Positions 31,544 through 38,228 of a stretch of 38,228 nt of DNA are shown one piece after another. The notes under the pieces were generated by a model. That model searched no databases. It was not told the DNA's origin and worked only from the letters and a program-made list of their open reading frames with translations. A program made the position numbers and the translations under genes. The stretch is from positions 1 through 38,228 of the forward strand of contig CAZPSH010000026.1 of the NCBI GenBank assembly GCA_964589625.1, given 5' to 3'. This stretch comes from JBFLVU01 sp964589625. GTDB taxonomy: Bacteria; Acidobacteriota; UBA4820; DSQY01. Every line of letters begins with the position of its first letter. The stretch's first letter is position 1.

Positions 31544-34500
31544 ATGGCCGCGGGAGGGAGAAGGCGGGGAGGCAGGGGGGCGCTCGGATGGGCGATCGCC
31601 GGGCTGGCCTTTTGGGCCATGCCGGTCCTCCCCCTCGATCCCGAGCGGGCCATCACCCAGTACCTCCACCGCTCCTGGACCTCTGACGAAGGGCTTCCCC
31701 AAAACTCCGTCCAGACCGTGGCCCAGACCGCCGACGGCTACCTCTGGCTGGGCACCCAGGAGGGGCTCGTCCGGTACGACGGCTCGTCCTTCGAGGTCTT
31801 CGACTCCGCTCGAGCCCCCGAGCTCCGCGCCGACAACGTCATGTCCCTCCTCGCCTCCCGGGACGGGAGCCTCTGGATCGGCACCGAGGGCGGCGGCCTG
31901 GTCCGCTACCGGGACGGCGCTTTCACCTCCCTTCCCTTGCTGGACGCGCCCAGCCAAAAGGTCGTCCGGTGCCTCTTTCAAGACGAGCGGGGGGTGGTCT
32001 GGGCCGGCACCAGCGGCGGTCTGACCCGGGTGGAGGGCGGCCGCATGGTCCCCTTGTCCGAGCCGGGGGCGCCCTTCGCCAAGACCAGCGTCAACGGGGT
32101 GGTCTCGGACGGGCAGGGGGGGCTCTGGCTGGGAACTTACGGCGTGGGGCTCCTCCACCTGGATTCCGGGGGCCTCTCGCCCTTTCCCTTCAACGACCGG
32201 CTGGGCACCTCGAAGATCTACTGCCTCCTGCGGGACGCCTCGGGGACCCTCTGGATCGGAACCGAGGGGGGCGGACTCTGGTCCTGGGACGGCCGATCCC
32301 TCCAGGGGTTCGCGGAGAAGGAGGGCCTTCCCATCCGGATGGTGTACAGCCTAGCCCAGGACCGAAGCGGGTCCCTCTGGGTGGGCACCTACGGGGCGGG
32401 GCTCTGCCGCTATCGCGGGGGGCGTTTCGAGATTCTCTCCAGCAAGCTCGGCCTGTCCAACGACGTGGTGCTCTCCCTGCACGAGGACGCGGAGGGTTCG
32501 CTCTGGGTGGGCACCTACGGCGGCGGGCTGAACCAACTGGAGGACGGCAAGGTGACGTGCCTCGGCGTCCCCGAGGGACTCCCGGAGAACATGGTCTCCT
32601 GCGTGCTCGAGGACGGCCGGGGGGCGCTGTGGGTGGGCACGTACGGGGCGGGCCTCTGCCGCGTGGAGAACGGGGCGGTCACGGCCGTTTACGGGGTCGG
32701 CCAGGGCCTCAACGACGCCTCCGTCTACTCCCTGTGCGAGGACCGCGAAGGGGGCCTCTGGGTGGGGACCGGCGCGGGCGTGAGCCGGTTCAAGAACGGC
32801 CGGTGGACGAGCTGGACCCAGGCCGACGGCCTTTCCAGCGCCATGGTGTACGCCATCGCGCAGACCCCCGACGGGAGCCTCTGGTTCGGGACCGGGGGAG
32901 GCGGGCTCAGCCGCCTCTCGGGAGGCCGTTTCCGCACCTACGGCACCGAATCGGGCCTGGCCCACCGCACCGTCGTGGCCCTCCTCGTGGACCGGCGGGG
33001 GACCCTGTGGGCCGGGACGTACGGCGCCCTCAGCCGCCTCGAGGGCGAGCGCTTCGTCAACGTGACCGAACGGGAGGGGCTCTCCCACAAGATGGTCTTC
33101 TGCCTCCACGAGGACGCCGAGGGCCGCATCTGGGCCGGCACCTACGGCGGGGGCCTGGACCGCGTCCGCGAGGGCCGCGCCCGGGGGATCCGCCAGAAGG
33201 ACGGCCTCTTCGACGACGTGGTCTACCGGATCCTCGAGGACGGGGACGGGCGCTTCTGGCTTACCTGCAACCGCGGGATCTTCGCCGTTCACAAGACCCA
33301 GTTGGAGGACTTCCTGGAGGGCCGCGCCTCCTCCGTCTCGTGCCTGTCTCTGGGCCGCGCCGACGGGATGCGCTCCGCCGAGTGCAACGGGGGCACCCAG
33401 CCCGCGGGGCTCGCGCTGCGGGACGGGAGGCTCTGCTTTCCCACCACCCGGGGGCTCGTGTTCGTGGACCCCGACCGGCTCGGACCCGGAGGCCCGCCGC
33501 CTCCCGTGGTGCTGGAGAAGGCCTTCTACGACGGCGCCCCCGCCGACCTGAGCCAAGGGCCCCCGGAGTTTCCACCGGGGCGCGGGGAGCTCGAATTTCG
33601 CTACGCCGCCCTGAGCTACCTGGGGCCCGAGAAGATCCGCTTCGCTTATCGCCTGGAAGGCTTCGAGAAGGAATGGCACGACGCGGGCGGCCGCCGCACC
33701 GCCTACTACACCAACATCCGCCACGGCGCCTACCGTTTCGTCGTGAGGGCCTGCAACCGGGACGGCGTGTGGAACGACGCCGGAGCCGCGCTGACTTTCC
33801 GGATCCGGCCCCATTTCTACGAGACGCGCGCCTTCCTCCTGCTGATCCTGGCTCTGTCGGGCACCCTTCTCGGCCTGGCCTACTGGGTGCGCGTGGCGCG
33901 CCTGAAGGCCCGCCAGCGGGAGCTGGAGGGGCTGGTTGCCCTCCGCACGGCCGACCTGAAGTCGGCCCTGAGGACGGTGGAGGACCAGCGCAGCCAGCTC
34001 CAGGAGTTCAACGCGCAACTGGAGCGGAAGGTGCGGGAGCAGTTCGAGCAGATCGTGCGGGACAAGCGGCTGACCAAGTACTTCCCGCGCAGACTGGTGG
34101 ACAAGATCCTCCTCTCCCCCGAGGACGTGAGCCTTTCCACCGAGAAGCGCGTGGTCACTACCTTCTTCACCGACCTCACGGGGTTCACCCGCCTCTCCGA
34201 CACGGCCGACCCCGACCGGGTCACGGCCATTCTCAATGAGTACCTATCGGAGATGGCGGCGCTCATCGAAGCCTACGGGGGCACCCTGGCCCGCTTCATG
34301 GGCGACGGGATCCTCGGCTTCTTCGGGACGCCCGACGAGATGGCCCCGCCGGTCCAGGCCGAGTCGGCCGTGCGCATGGCCCTGGCCATGCAGGACCGAA
34401 TGGGAGGCCTCCGCGAGCGGTGGGGCCTCCGCGGAGAGTCCGACTCCCTTCGCCTGCGCATCGGCATCCACCAGGACCGGGTCACCGTGGGCAACTTCGG

Positions 34501-34717
34501 ATCCCAGGACCACGTGGAATTCACCGCCCTGGGGCGGGGCGTGAACCTGGCCAAGCGCCTGGAGGAGGCGTGCCCGCCGGGGGCGGTCCTCGTCACCGAG
34601 GCGGTGGCCCTCCCGCTGAAGGGGCGCTTCCGGTTCGGCGACGTTCAGGCGCGGCGGTTCAAGGGTTTCGGCGAAGAGGTCCGTGTGTGCGTGGTGGACG
34701 GCCCCGCAGGGGGTTGA
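31544..34717 (+). CDS. Reg_prop/Y_Y_Y sensor with class III nucleotide cyclase domain
   Basis: This large membrane signalling protein has 1057 residues. After a short signal-anchor (LGWAIAGLAFWAMPVLPL) come about 14 Reg_prop repeats, each with a motif such as GSLWVGTYGAGLCRY, that should form two seven-blade periplasmic propellers (about residues 40-600). A Y_Y_Y domain follows (about 683-755, FAYRLEGFEKEWHDAG), then a membrane span (762-782), a coiled coil and a cyclase domain from 868. Metal Asp residues sit in TTFFTDLTGFT and MGDGILGFFG. The Asn and Arg for catalysis are in VNLAKRL. The usual substrate Lys before GD is Arg (LARFMGDG). Start ATG 31544 is chosen because the earlier TTG at 31487 lies next to the previous terminator. 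TATCCT at 31532-31537 would allow an almost leaderless mRNA. Confidence 0.9.
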   Translation: MAAGGRRRGGRGALGWAIAGLAFWAMPVLPLDPERAITQYLHRSWTSDEGLPQNSVQTVAQTADGYLWLGTQEGLVRYDGSSFEVFDSARAPELRADNVMSLLASRDGSLWIGTEGGGLVRYRDGAFTSLPLLDAPSQKVVRCLFQDERGVVWAGTSGGLTRVEGGRMVPLSEPGAPFAKTSVNGVVSDGQGGLWLGTYGVGLLHLDSGGLSPFPFNDRLGTSKIYCLLRDASGTLWIGTEGGGLWSWDGRSLQGFAEKEGLPIRMVYSLAQDRSGSLWVGTYGAGLCRYRGGRFEILSSKLGLSNDVVLSLHEDAEGSLWVGTYGGGLNQLEDGKVTCLGVPEGLPENMVSCVLEDGRGALWVGTYGAGLCRVENGAVTAVYGVGQGLNDASVYSLCEDREGGLWVGTGAGVSRFKNGRWTSWTQADGLSSAMVYAIAQTPDGSLWFGTGGGGLSRLSGGRFRTYGTESGLAHRTVVALLVDRRGTLWAGTYGALSRLEGERFVNVTEREGLSHKMVFCLHEDAEGRIWAGTYGGGLDRVREGRARGIRQKDGLFDDVVYRILEDGDGRFWLTCNRGIFAVHKTQLEDFLEGRASSVSCLSLGRADGMRSAECNGGTQPAGLALRDGRLCFPTTRGLVFVDPDRLGPGGPPPPVVLEKAFYDGAPADLSQGPPEFPPGRGELEFRYAALSYLGPEKIRFAYRLEGFEKEWHDAGGRRTAYYTNIRHGAYRFVVRACNRDGVWNDAGAALTFRIRPHFYETRAFLLLILALSGTLLGLAYWVRVARLKARQRELEGLVALRTADLKSALRTVEDQRSQLQEFNAQLERKVREQFEQIVRDKRLTKYFPRRLVDKILLSPEDVSLSTEKRVVTTFFTDLTGFTRLSDTADPDRVTAILNEYLSEMAALIEAYGGTLARFMGDGILGFFGTPDEMAPPVQAESAVRMALAMQDRMGGLRERWGLRGESDSLRLRIGIHQDRVTVGNFGSQDHVEFTALGRGVNLAKRLEEACPPGAVLVTEAVALPLKGRFRFGDVQARRFKGFGEEVRVCVVDGPAGG

Positions 34718-34734
34718 TCCCGGAGGGTGGCGAG

Positions 34735-35421
34735 GTGACGCCGTGGCGCGTTCTCCTGTCGGCGGGCACCTTCCTCCTGTGGCCCCTTCTGCCGGAGGGG
34801 TGGCGGCGCCGCTGGCGCTGGCCCCTTCCCGCCGCGCCGGGCGTCCTGGCCCACTCCTCCGCCTACCTCTGCACCGTGGCGTCCATCGTCTCCTGGTTCG
34901 GCGCCTTCGTTCTTTTCCAGATGGCCTATTCCGAACAGGTGACGGCCCTCATCGCCGAGTCCGACCGGGAGCCGGGGGCCATCACCTGGTACGGCCTCCC
35001 CATGTTCTTCTCGTTCTTCTTCACGCCCCAGGGGGCCCTTCTCTCCCTCTGGATCGGAGACTCTGTGGCGCGTTTGGTGACGGCCCTGACCACCGGAGAG
35101 CCCATGGGGACCCTCTTCCTCTGGGCGCCCCTCCGGATCCTGGACGGGGGGCTTCGGGCGGCCGAAGAGGGGCGGCGCATCCGGGAGTACGGCCCCGCGA
35201 CGGAGCCAGACCGCATCGAGGTCGGGGAGGGATTCCTCGCGGTTCGCGCGAACCGGCCCCACGAGGACTGGAACGCGTTCCTGACCTTCGCCTACGGAGG
35301 CCGGTTTTACCGCCTGCAGGCCATGTCCGAGGCCCCCGACGGCAGGACGAAGAGCTTCGTCTACCGGATGGGCCCCTGGCCAGACGCCGAACCCATCCGC
35401 CGCATCGTCCATCTGGACTAA
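34735..35421 (+). CDS. Membrane protein of unknown function
   Basis: The protein has 228 residues. GTG start 34735 lies 7 nt after GGAGGG and 17 bp after the cyclase stop, so it is probably in the same operon. Three hydrophobic segments lie at about residues 4-18 (LLSAGTFLLWPLLPEGW), 36-58 (SSAYLCTVASIVSWFGAFVL) and 75-98 (YGLPMFFSFFFTPQGALLSL). The C-terminal 100 residues are soluble, with FLAVRANRPHEDWNAFLTFA and FYRLQAMSEAPDGRTKSFVY. I recognise no family. Its position suggests a link to the cyclase sensor. Its 3' end faces the minus-strand secreted protein 31 bp away. Confidence 0.7.
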   Translation: MTPWRVLLSAGTFLLWPLLPEGWRRRWRWPLPAAPGVLAHSSAYLCTVASIVSWFGAFVLFQMAYSEQVTALIAESDREPGAITWYGLPMFFSFFFTPQGALLSLWIGDSVARLVTALTTGEPMGTLFLWAPLRILDGGLRAAEEGRRIREYGPATEPDRIEVGEGFLAVRANRPHEDWNAFLTFAYGGRFYRLQAMSEAPDGRTKSFVYRMGPWPDAEPIRRIVHLD

Positions 35422-35452
35422 AGAAGCGTCCGGGCGCGAACGGCGGCGGGCT

Positions 35453-36676
35453 TCACCGGACGAAGGTGTAGCAGGTCGAGGAAGCGCCCCCGGGGTTGAC
35501 CACCGAGACGCACACCGGCTGTCCGAAGGGCATCATGGCCTTGAGGGCCGTGCCGCCCTTGGCCACGAGGAGCCCGGAGTGCTTGTACTTCACCTTGGGG
35601 ACGGCCTGGCCGTCCACGTACACCCAGGCCCCCGGGAGGAAGCCCGCCCCGTAGACGAAGAGCCGGAAGGGTCCGCCCTTCTTGTAGACGGAGTCCACGG
35701 CCAGGGACCCGGTCGAGAGGGAGAGGCTGTCCACCCGCGCCCCGAAGCCGTGAAAACCCGCGGGCGTCACGGAGTCCGACTGGAAGGCGAAGGCCAGGGC
35801 GAAGTGCGGTTGGGCCGTGAGGTCGCCCAGTCCGGACCATCGCCTCAGGTCCTGGCTGAAGGCGTACCAGACGTCGGAGAAGTCCCCCGAGAGCCTGTAT
35901 CCGTAGTAATCCACGCCGTCCAGGGAGGCGAGGTAGTAGAAGTAGTCGTAGCCTGCCTCGGAGAGCAAGCGCCCGTAGAAGGACAGGTCGGCCGAGGGCG
36001 CCCCGTAGGCGCAGGTAATCCAGGGGGCGTACTCCAGCCACGAGTCGGTGAGATCGGCGTAGTCGGCCCAGCAGGGAAGCTGGAGGCCCAGGTCCCCTCC
36101 CAGTACGGCGTCGGCGCTCCACGACCCGCCGAAGGCGTCGCAGTCCGCATCCTGCCAGAAGTAGTCGCCCACGGCGTTGTAGGGCTGTCCCCCCTGGTAG
36201 TGCCACCAGGCGCCCCCGTCCTCTTCCCAGATGGGGAGGGTCTCGAAGCCCTCGAAGAGGCACGTGGATTCGGTTCGGGAGGTCGCTCTCGCCTCAGGCC
36301 GGTCGGTCCGGACGAGGCCTAGGGGCTTGGTACGGTGCGCGGGCTCTTTCACGGCGTAGCGGGAGAGTTCCCGGTTCCCGACTTCCCGCCGGACCGCGAA
36401 CTCCGGCAGGGCGGAAGCGAGCGCCGCGTCGAAGGATGCGCCTGGGACTACTTCGGGCGCAAGAGACATGGACGGGATCAGCGCCCCGCCGTTCACTTCA
36501 GCCACGGCGGTGCCCGTGGCGCGGTCCCAGACCAGGCGGTCGGACGCCCGGATCAAAGCCGGGGCCTCCTCCGCGGTCAGGGAGTGCACGACCACCACGC
36601 GGGGCACGGCGGCAAGAGCGGGAAGCGCGGCGAGGGCCAGAAGGCCGGCCACTTTCGAGATGTGGGCGGAGACCAT
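35453..36676 (-). CDS. Secreted protein with C-terminal domain shared with the propeller-like protein
   Basis: The protein has 407 residues. The start has GGAGGTGACGTC just upstream, and the signal peptide is SKVAGLLALAALPALAA. The central part has CLFEGFETLPIWEEDGGAWW and many Asp, Tyr and Trp residues, like a lectin-type beta-sandwich around 135-320, but no family is certain. Residues about 327-407 (bases 35456-35698) match the last 82 residues of the 766-aa protein at 12325-14625 at about 39 positions by hand alignment. Shared landmarks are KK-x-x-PFRL, VAKGG-x-ALKA, and a final Y-T-x-x-R. That domain could be a secretion or anchoring tail. It is monocistronic and convergent to the membrane-protein gene. 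Confidence 0.78.
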   Translation of the reverse strand: MVSAHISKVAGLLALAALPALAAVPRVVVVHSLTAEEAPALIRASDRLVWDRATGTAVAEVNGGALIPSMSLAPEVVPGASFDAALASALPEFAVRREVGNRELSRYAVKEPAHRTKPLGLVRTDRPEARATSRTESTCLFEGFETLPIWEEDGGAWWHYQGGQPYNAVGDYFWQDADCDAFGGSWSADAVLGGDLGLQLPCWADYADLTDSWLEYAPWITCAYGAPSADLSFYGRLLSEAGYDYFYYLASLDGVDYYGYRLSGDFSDVWYAFSQDLRRWSGLGDLTAQPHFALAFAFQSDSVTPAGFHGFGARVDSLSLSTGSLAVDSVYKKGGPFRLFVYGAGFLPGAWVYVDGQAVPKVKYKHSGLLVAKGGTALKAMMPFGQPVCVSVVNPGGASSTCYTFVR

Positions 36677-36846
36677 GACGTCACCTCCTGGCTCCCTGTG
36701 AGCAACGGCCGTGCCATCCGAAGGGCCCGGCGGAGGCCGGCCATGTACCGATTTATCAGTGGGTTTCTGACACCCGTTCGGCTTCGGAGAAAGGAGGACC
36801 GTCCGGGAAAGAGGACAAAGGGTGGAACGGACCCGGGACCTTCGGC

Positions 36847-36868
36847 TAAGATAGACTTTTGGAGGAGG
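36847..36868 (+). promoter_or_regulatory. -10 box and ribosome site of greA
   Basis: TAAGAT (36847-36852) is a good -10 box; no convincing -35 box is seen 17 nt upstream. GGAGGAGG (36861-36868) lies 5 nt before the ATG at 36874 and overlaps the alternative ATG at 36859, which decides the start. Confidence 0.5.
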
Positions 36869-36873
36869 CGCCC

Positions 36874-37359
36874 ATGGCGACCAGGTCCAAGGGCCTCGAG
36901 GCCACGCGAAAGGCCCTTGAGGAAGAACTGAAGAAGCTCGACCAGGAACTCCGGATCGAGCTCCCCAAAGAGATCGATCGCGCCCGGCAGTTGGGCGACC
37001 TATCGGAGAACGCCGAGTACCACATGGCCCTTCAGCGCCAGCAGTACGTGAAGGCGCGGGTCATGCAACTGCGCGAGCGGATCGGCGCCCTCTCCCGGAT
37101 CAACCTCAACGCCATCCCCACGGACAAGGCCGCCTACGGCAGCCAGCTGAAGCTCATGGATCTGGACAAGGACGAGGAACTGACGGTCCGGCTCGTGACC
37201 CACGAGGAGGCCGACTTCCAGAAGGGCCTCTACTCGGTCCAGTCCCCCATCGGCCAGGCCATGCTCGGAAAGCGCGAAGGCGACGAGGTCGTGGTCCAGA
37301 CACCCGGCGGGAAGCGCACCTTCGAAGTCCTCGAACTCAAGACCATCCACGATCTGTAG
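36874..37359 (+). CDS. greA: Transcription elongation factor GreA
   Basis: The protein has 161 residues, the normal length. It rescues backtracked RNA polymerase by stimulating transcript cleavage through the secondary channel. The N-terminal antiparallel coiled coil has the acidic tip in QLGDLSENAEYHMALQRQQY, with the conserved Asp and Glu. The C-terminal FKBP-like domain includes YSVQSPIGQAMLGKREGDEV and a final VLELKTIHDL. A separate transcript is likely: a minus-strand gene is upstream, and repeat debris follows. No intrinsic terminator with a T run is seen after the stop. Confidence 0.94.
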   Translation: MATRSKGLEATRKALEEELKKLDQELRIELPKEIDRARQLGDLSENAEYHMALQRQQYVKARVMQLRERIGALSRINLNAIPTDKAAYGSQLKLMDLDKDEELTVRLVTHEEADFQKGLYSVQSPIGQAMLGKREGDEVVVQTPGGKRTFEVLELKTIHDL

Positions 37360-37790
37360 GGCGGGAACGAGATTTCGAAATCCGAATCTGGGATTTTGAA
37401 TTGGAAGGATCGAATCCGCGACCCTACGGCGAAGGGCTCTTGGGCCGACGGTCGAAAGGACAAATATAGGCGGCTGTCCCGAATGGCGCTCCGAGGGTGG
37501 GGTGGGGCCCCGGAGGGCAACGCGACGATTCGGCAGGCTTGGCCTGCGAATCGGAGGGAGAAGCCCTCGGCCCTCCCCGTCCAAGAGACAATGCCTTTCC
37601 CCCGTGAACCCGAAGACCGCCCGAAGCCACCCGCGTTTCAATCGCGGAAGTTGGGCCGCATGGAGGAAACCCATGAACCGTACGGCGGGAAGGCTGAAAA
37701 GGTGGGCATTGTGCCTAGGCCGGGCGCCGCTGGGTGAGCTTCAAGGCGCTCTCGGCCCTGGGCGAGCCTGCCCCAGGATTTCGGCGGAGG
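37360..37790. other. Gene-free stretch with repeat debris
   Basis: No convincing gene. It holds GATTTCGAAATC (37371-37382) and GGGATTTTGAATTGG-type units like those at 1064-1094. A degenerate copy of the RAYT end motif lies at 37466-37484 (ATAGGCGGCTGTCCCGAAT). A large hairpin has CGATTCGGCAGGC (37526-37538) against GCCTGCGAATCG (37542-37553), enclosed by GAGGGC (37513-37518) and GCCCTC (37563-37568). This is the sort of region into which small mobile repeats and an insertion sequence have gone. Confidence 0.6.
37466..37484. repeat. Degenerate copy of the RAYT element end motif
   Basis: ATAGGCGGCTGTCCCGAAT differs from the motif at 24933-24953 mainly by GGCGG for GGTGG and by the base after CCC. 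It stands without a transposase. Confidence 0.6.
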
Positions 37791-37792
37791 AA

Positions 37793-38228
37793 TGAGGACG
37801 CGGCTCTTTTCCCCCCTCCAGGACCTTCTGGCTCTTCCTCTCACAGGTACTTGACGAAATGCGGTGCTGCCGGTAGGCCTTGCGGAGGTTTCAGGCCTGG
37901 CTGCTGGCTGAAGAAGGCAAGACCATCTCGCCCAATACCGCGGCCTACTGCAAGGCCCTGGCAAAGCTGCCGTTGCGCCAGCCCATGCAGGCATGCAGGC
38001 GTGTCGTGAAGAAGATGGAGAAGGCTTGCCCCTGGTCTTGGTACGGGCGGAGAGTGATGGTCGTGGACGGTACAGGCCTCTCAATGCCGGATACGCCGGA
38101 GAACCAAGCCGCTTGGCCCCAGCCCAAAAGGGTCAAACCCGGATGTCGATTGCGTCATGAGGAAACATGGGCGCCGCAAGAACGCCGCGGTGATCAAGAG
38201 GTGCGGGAAGAACAACAGGATAGTAAGG
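37793..38228 (+). pseudogene. IS4-family transposase, broken and cut by the window end
   Basis: Reading through frame changes recovers a typical IS4 transposase. RLFSPLQ is followed by a one- or two-base shift and TFWLFLSQVLDEMRCCR, then a stop (TAG at about 37874). Then comes ALRRFQAWLLAEEGKTISPN, CKALAKLPLRQPMQACRRVV and VMVVDGTGLSMPDTPENQAA with the first catalytic Asp (VDGT). After KRVKPGC the sequence jumps to MRKHGRRKNAAVIKRCGKNN in another frame, which corresponds to a region well downstream, so an internal deletion is likely. At least one frameshift, one stop and a deletion make it inactive. The right end lies outside the window. Confidence 0.8.

Overview
The window is high-GC chromosomal DNA from an uncultured or draft-assembled Gram-negative bacterium. 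A run of 100 Ns flanked by two identical 55-bp sequences marks a scaffold join. A tripartite RND pump, two OmpA-type outer-membrane proteins and many signal peptides show a diderm envelope. The mix of IPT/Ig-like secreted proteins, a Reg_prop/Y_Y_Y cyclase and dense mobile intergenic hairpins suggests Acidobacteriota or a deltaproteobacterial-type lineage. That placement is inference; no rRNA or marker tree is available here.

Layout. Bases 1-410 hold two different, partly decayed CRISPR arrays that abut, with no cas genes. Bases 587-853 encode a small orphan acidic protein. Bases 854-1372 are a gene-free stretch packed with hairpin repeats, a transposon-end motif and a pyrimidine-rich tract. 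Bases 1373-7945 are a regulated efflux operon: promoter with a palindromic operator, TetR regulator, lipoprotein adaptor, RND pump and TolC-type channel. A repeat remnant separates adaptor and pump. Bases 8250-19052 encode large exported proteins: an Ig-repeat protein behind a consensus promoter and a structured leader, a beta-propeller-like protein, an IPT plus lytic-transglycosylase protein broken by a 14-C tract and by the scaffold gap, and an FG-GAP-like partner that overlaps it by 4 bp.

Bases 19138-22078 form a tight operon: rlmN, a lytic transglycosylase and a YhcC-type radical SAM protein. Convergent to it, 24105-22070 is a five-gene run of overlapping or near-touching genes: glyoxalase I, an AhpD/CMD-like protein, the DsrE-like half of YedF, a VOC protein and a GNAT acetyltransferase. 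A REP-associated tyrosine transposase element sits directly at its head. Its terminal motif recurs at 993 and 37466.

Bases 25000-28445 encode an ABC-F ATPase and an AmpG-like transporter. A free-methionine sulfoxide reductase overlaps the transporter antisense. Two paralogous OmpA proteins follow, each ending in an intrinsic terminator; the second has 29 consecutive prolines. Next come a 1057-aa Reg_prop sensor with a class III nucleotide cyclase, a small membrane protein, a secreted protein on the minus strand and greA. The end of the window is repeat debris and a broken IS4-family transposase.

Points that merit follow-up are the poly-C tract in a signal-peptide region, the exported transglycosylase/FG-GAP pair, an 80-residue C-terminal domain shared by two otherwise unrelated secreted proteins, the covarying intergenic hairpins, the structured leader at 8365-8441, and altered key residues in the second OmpA and in the cyclase.
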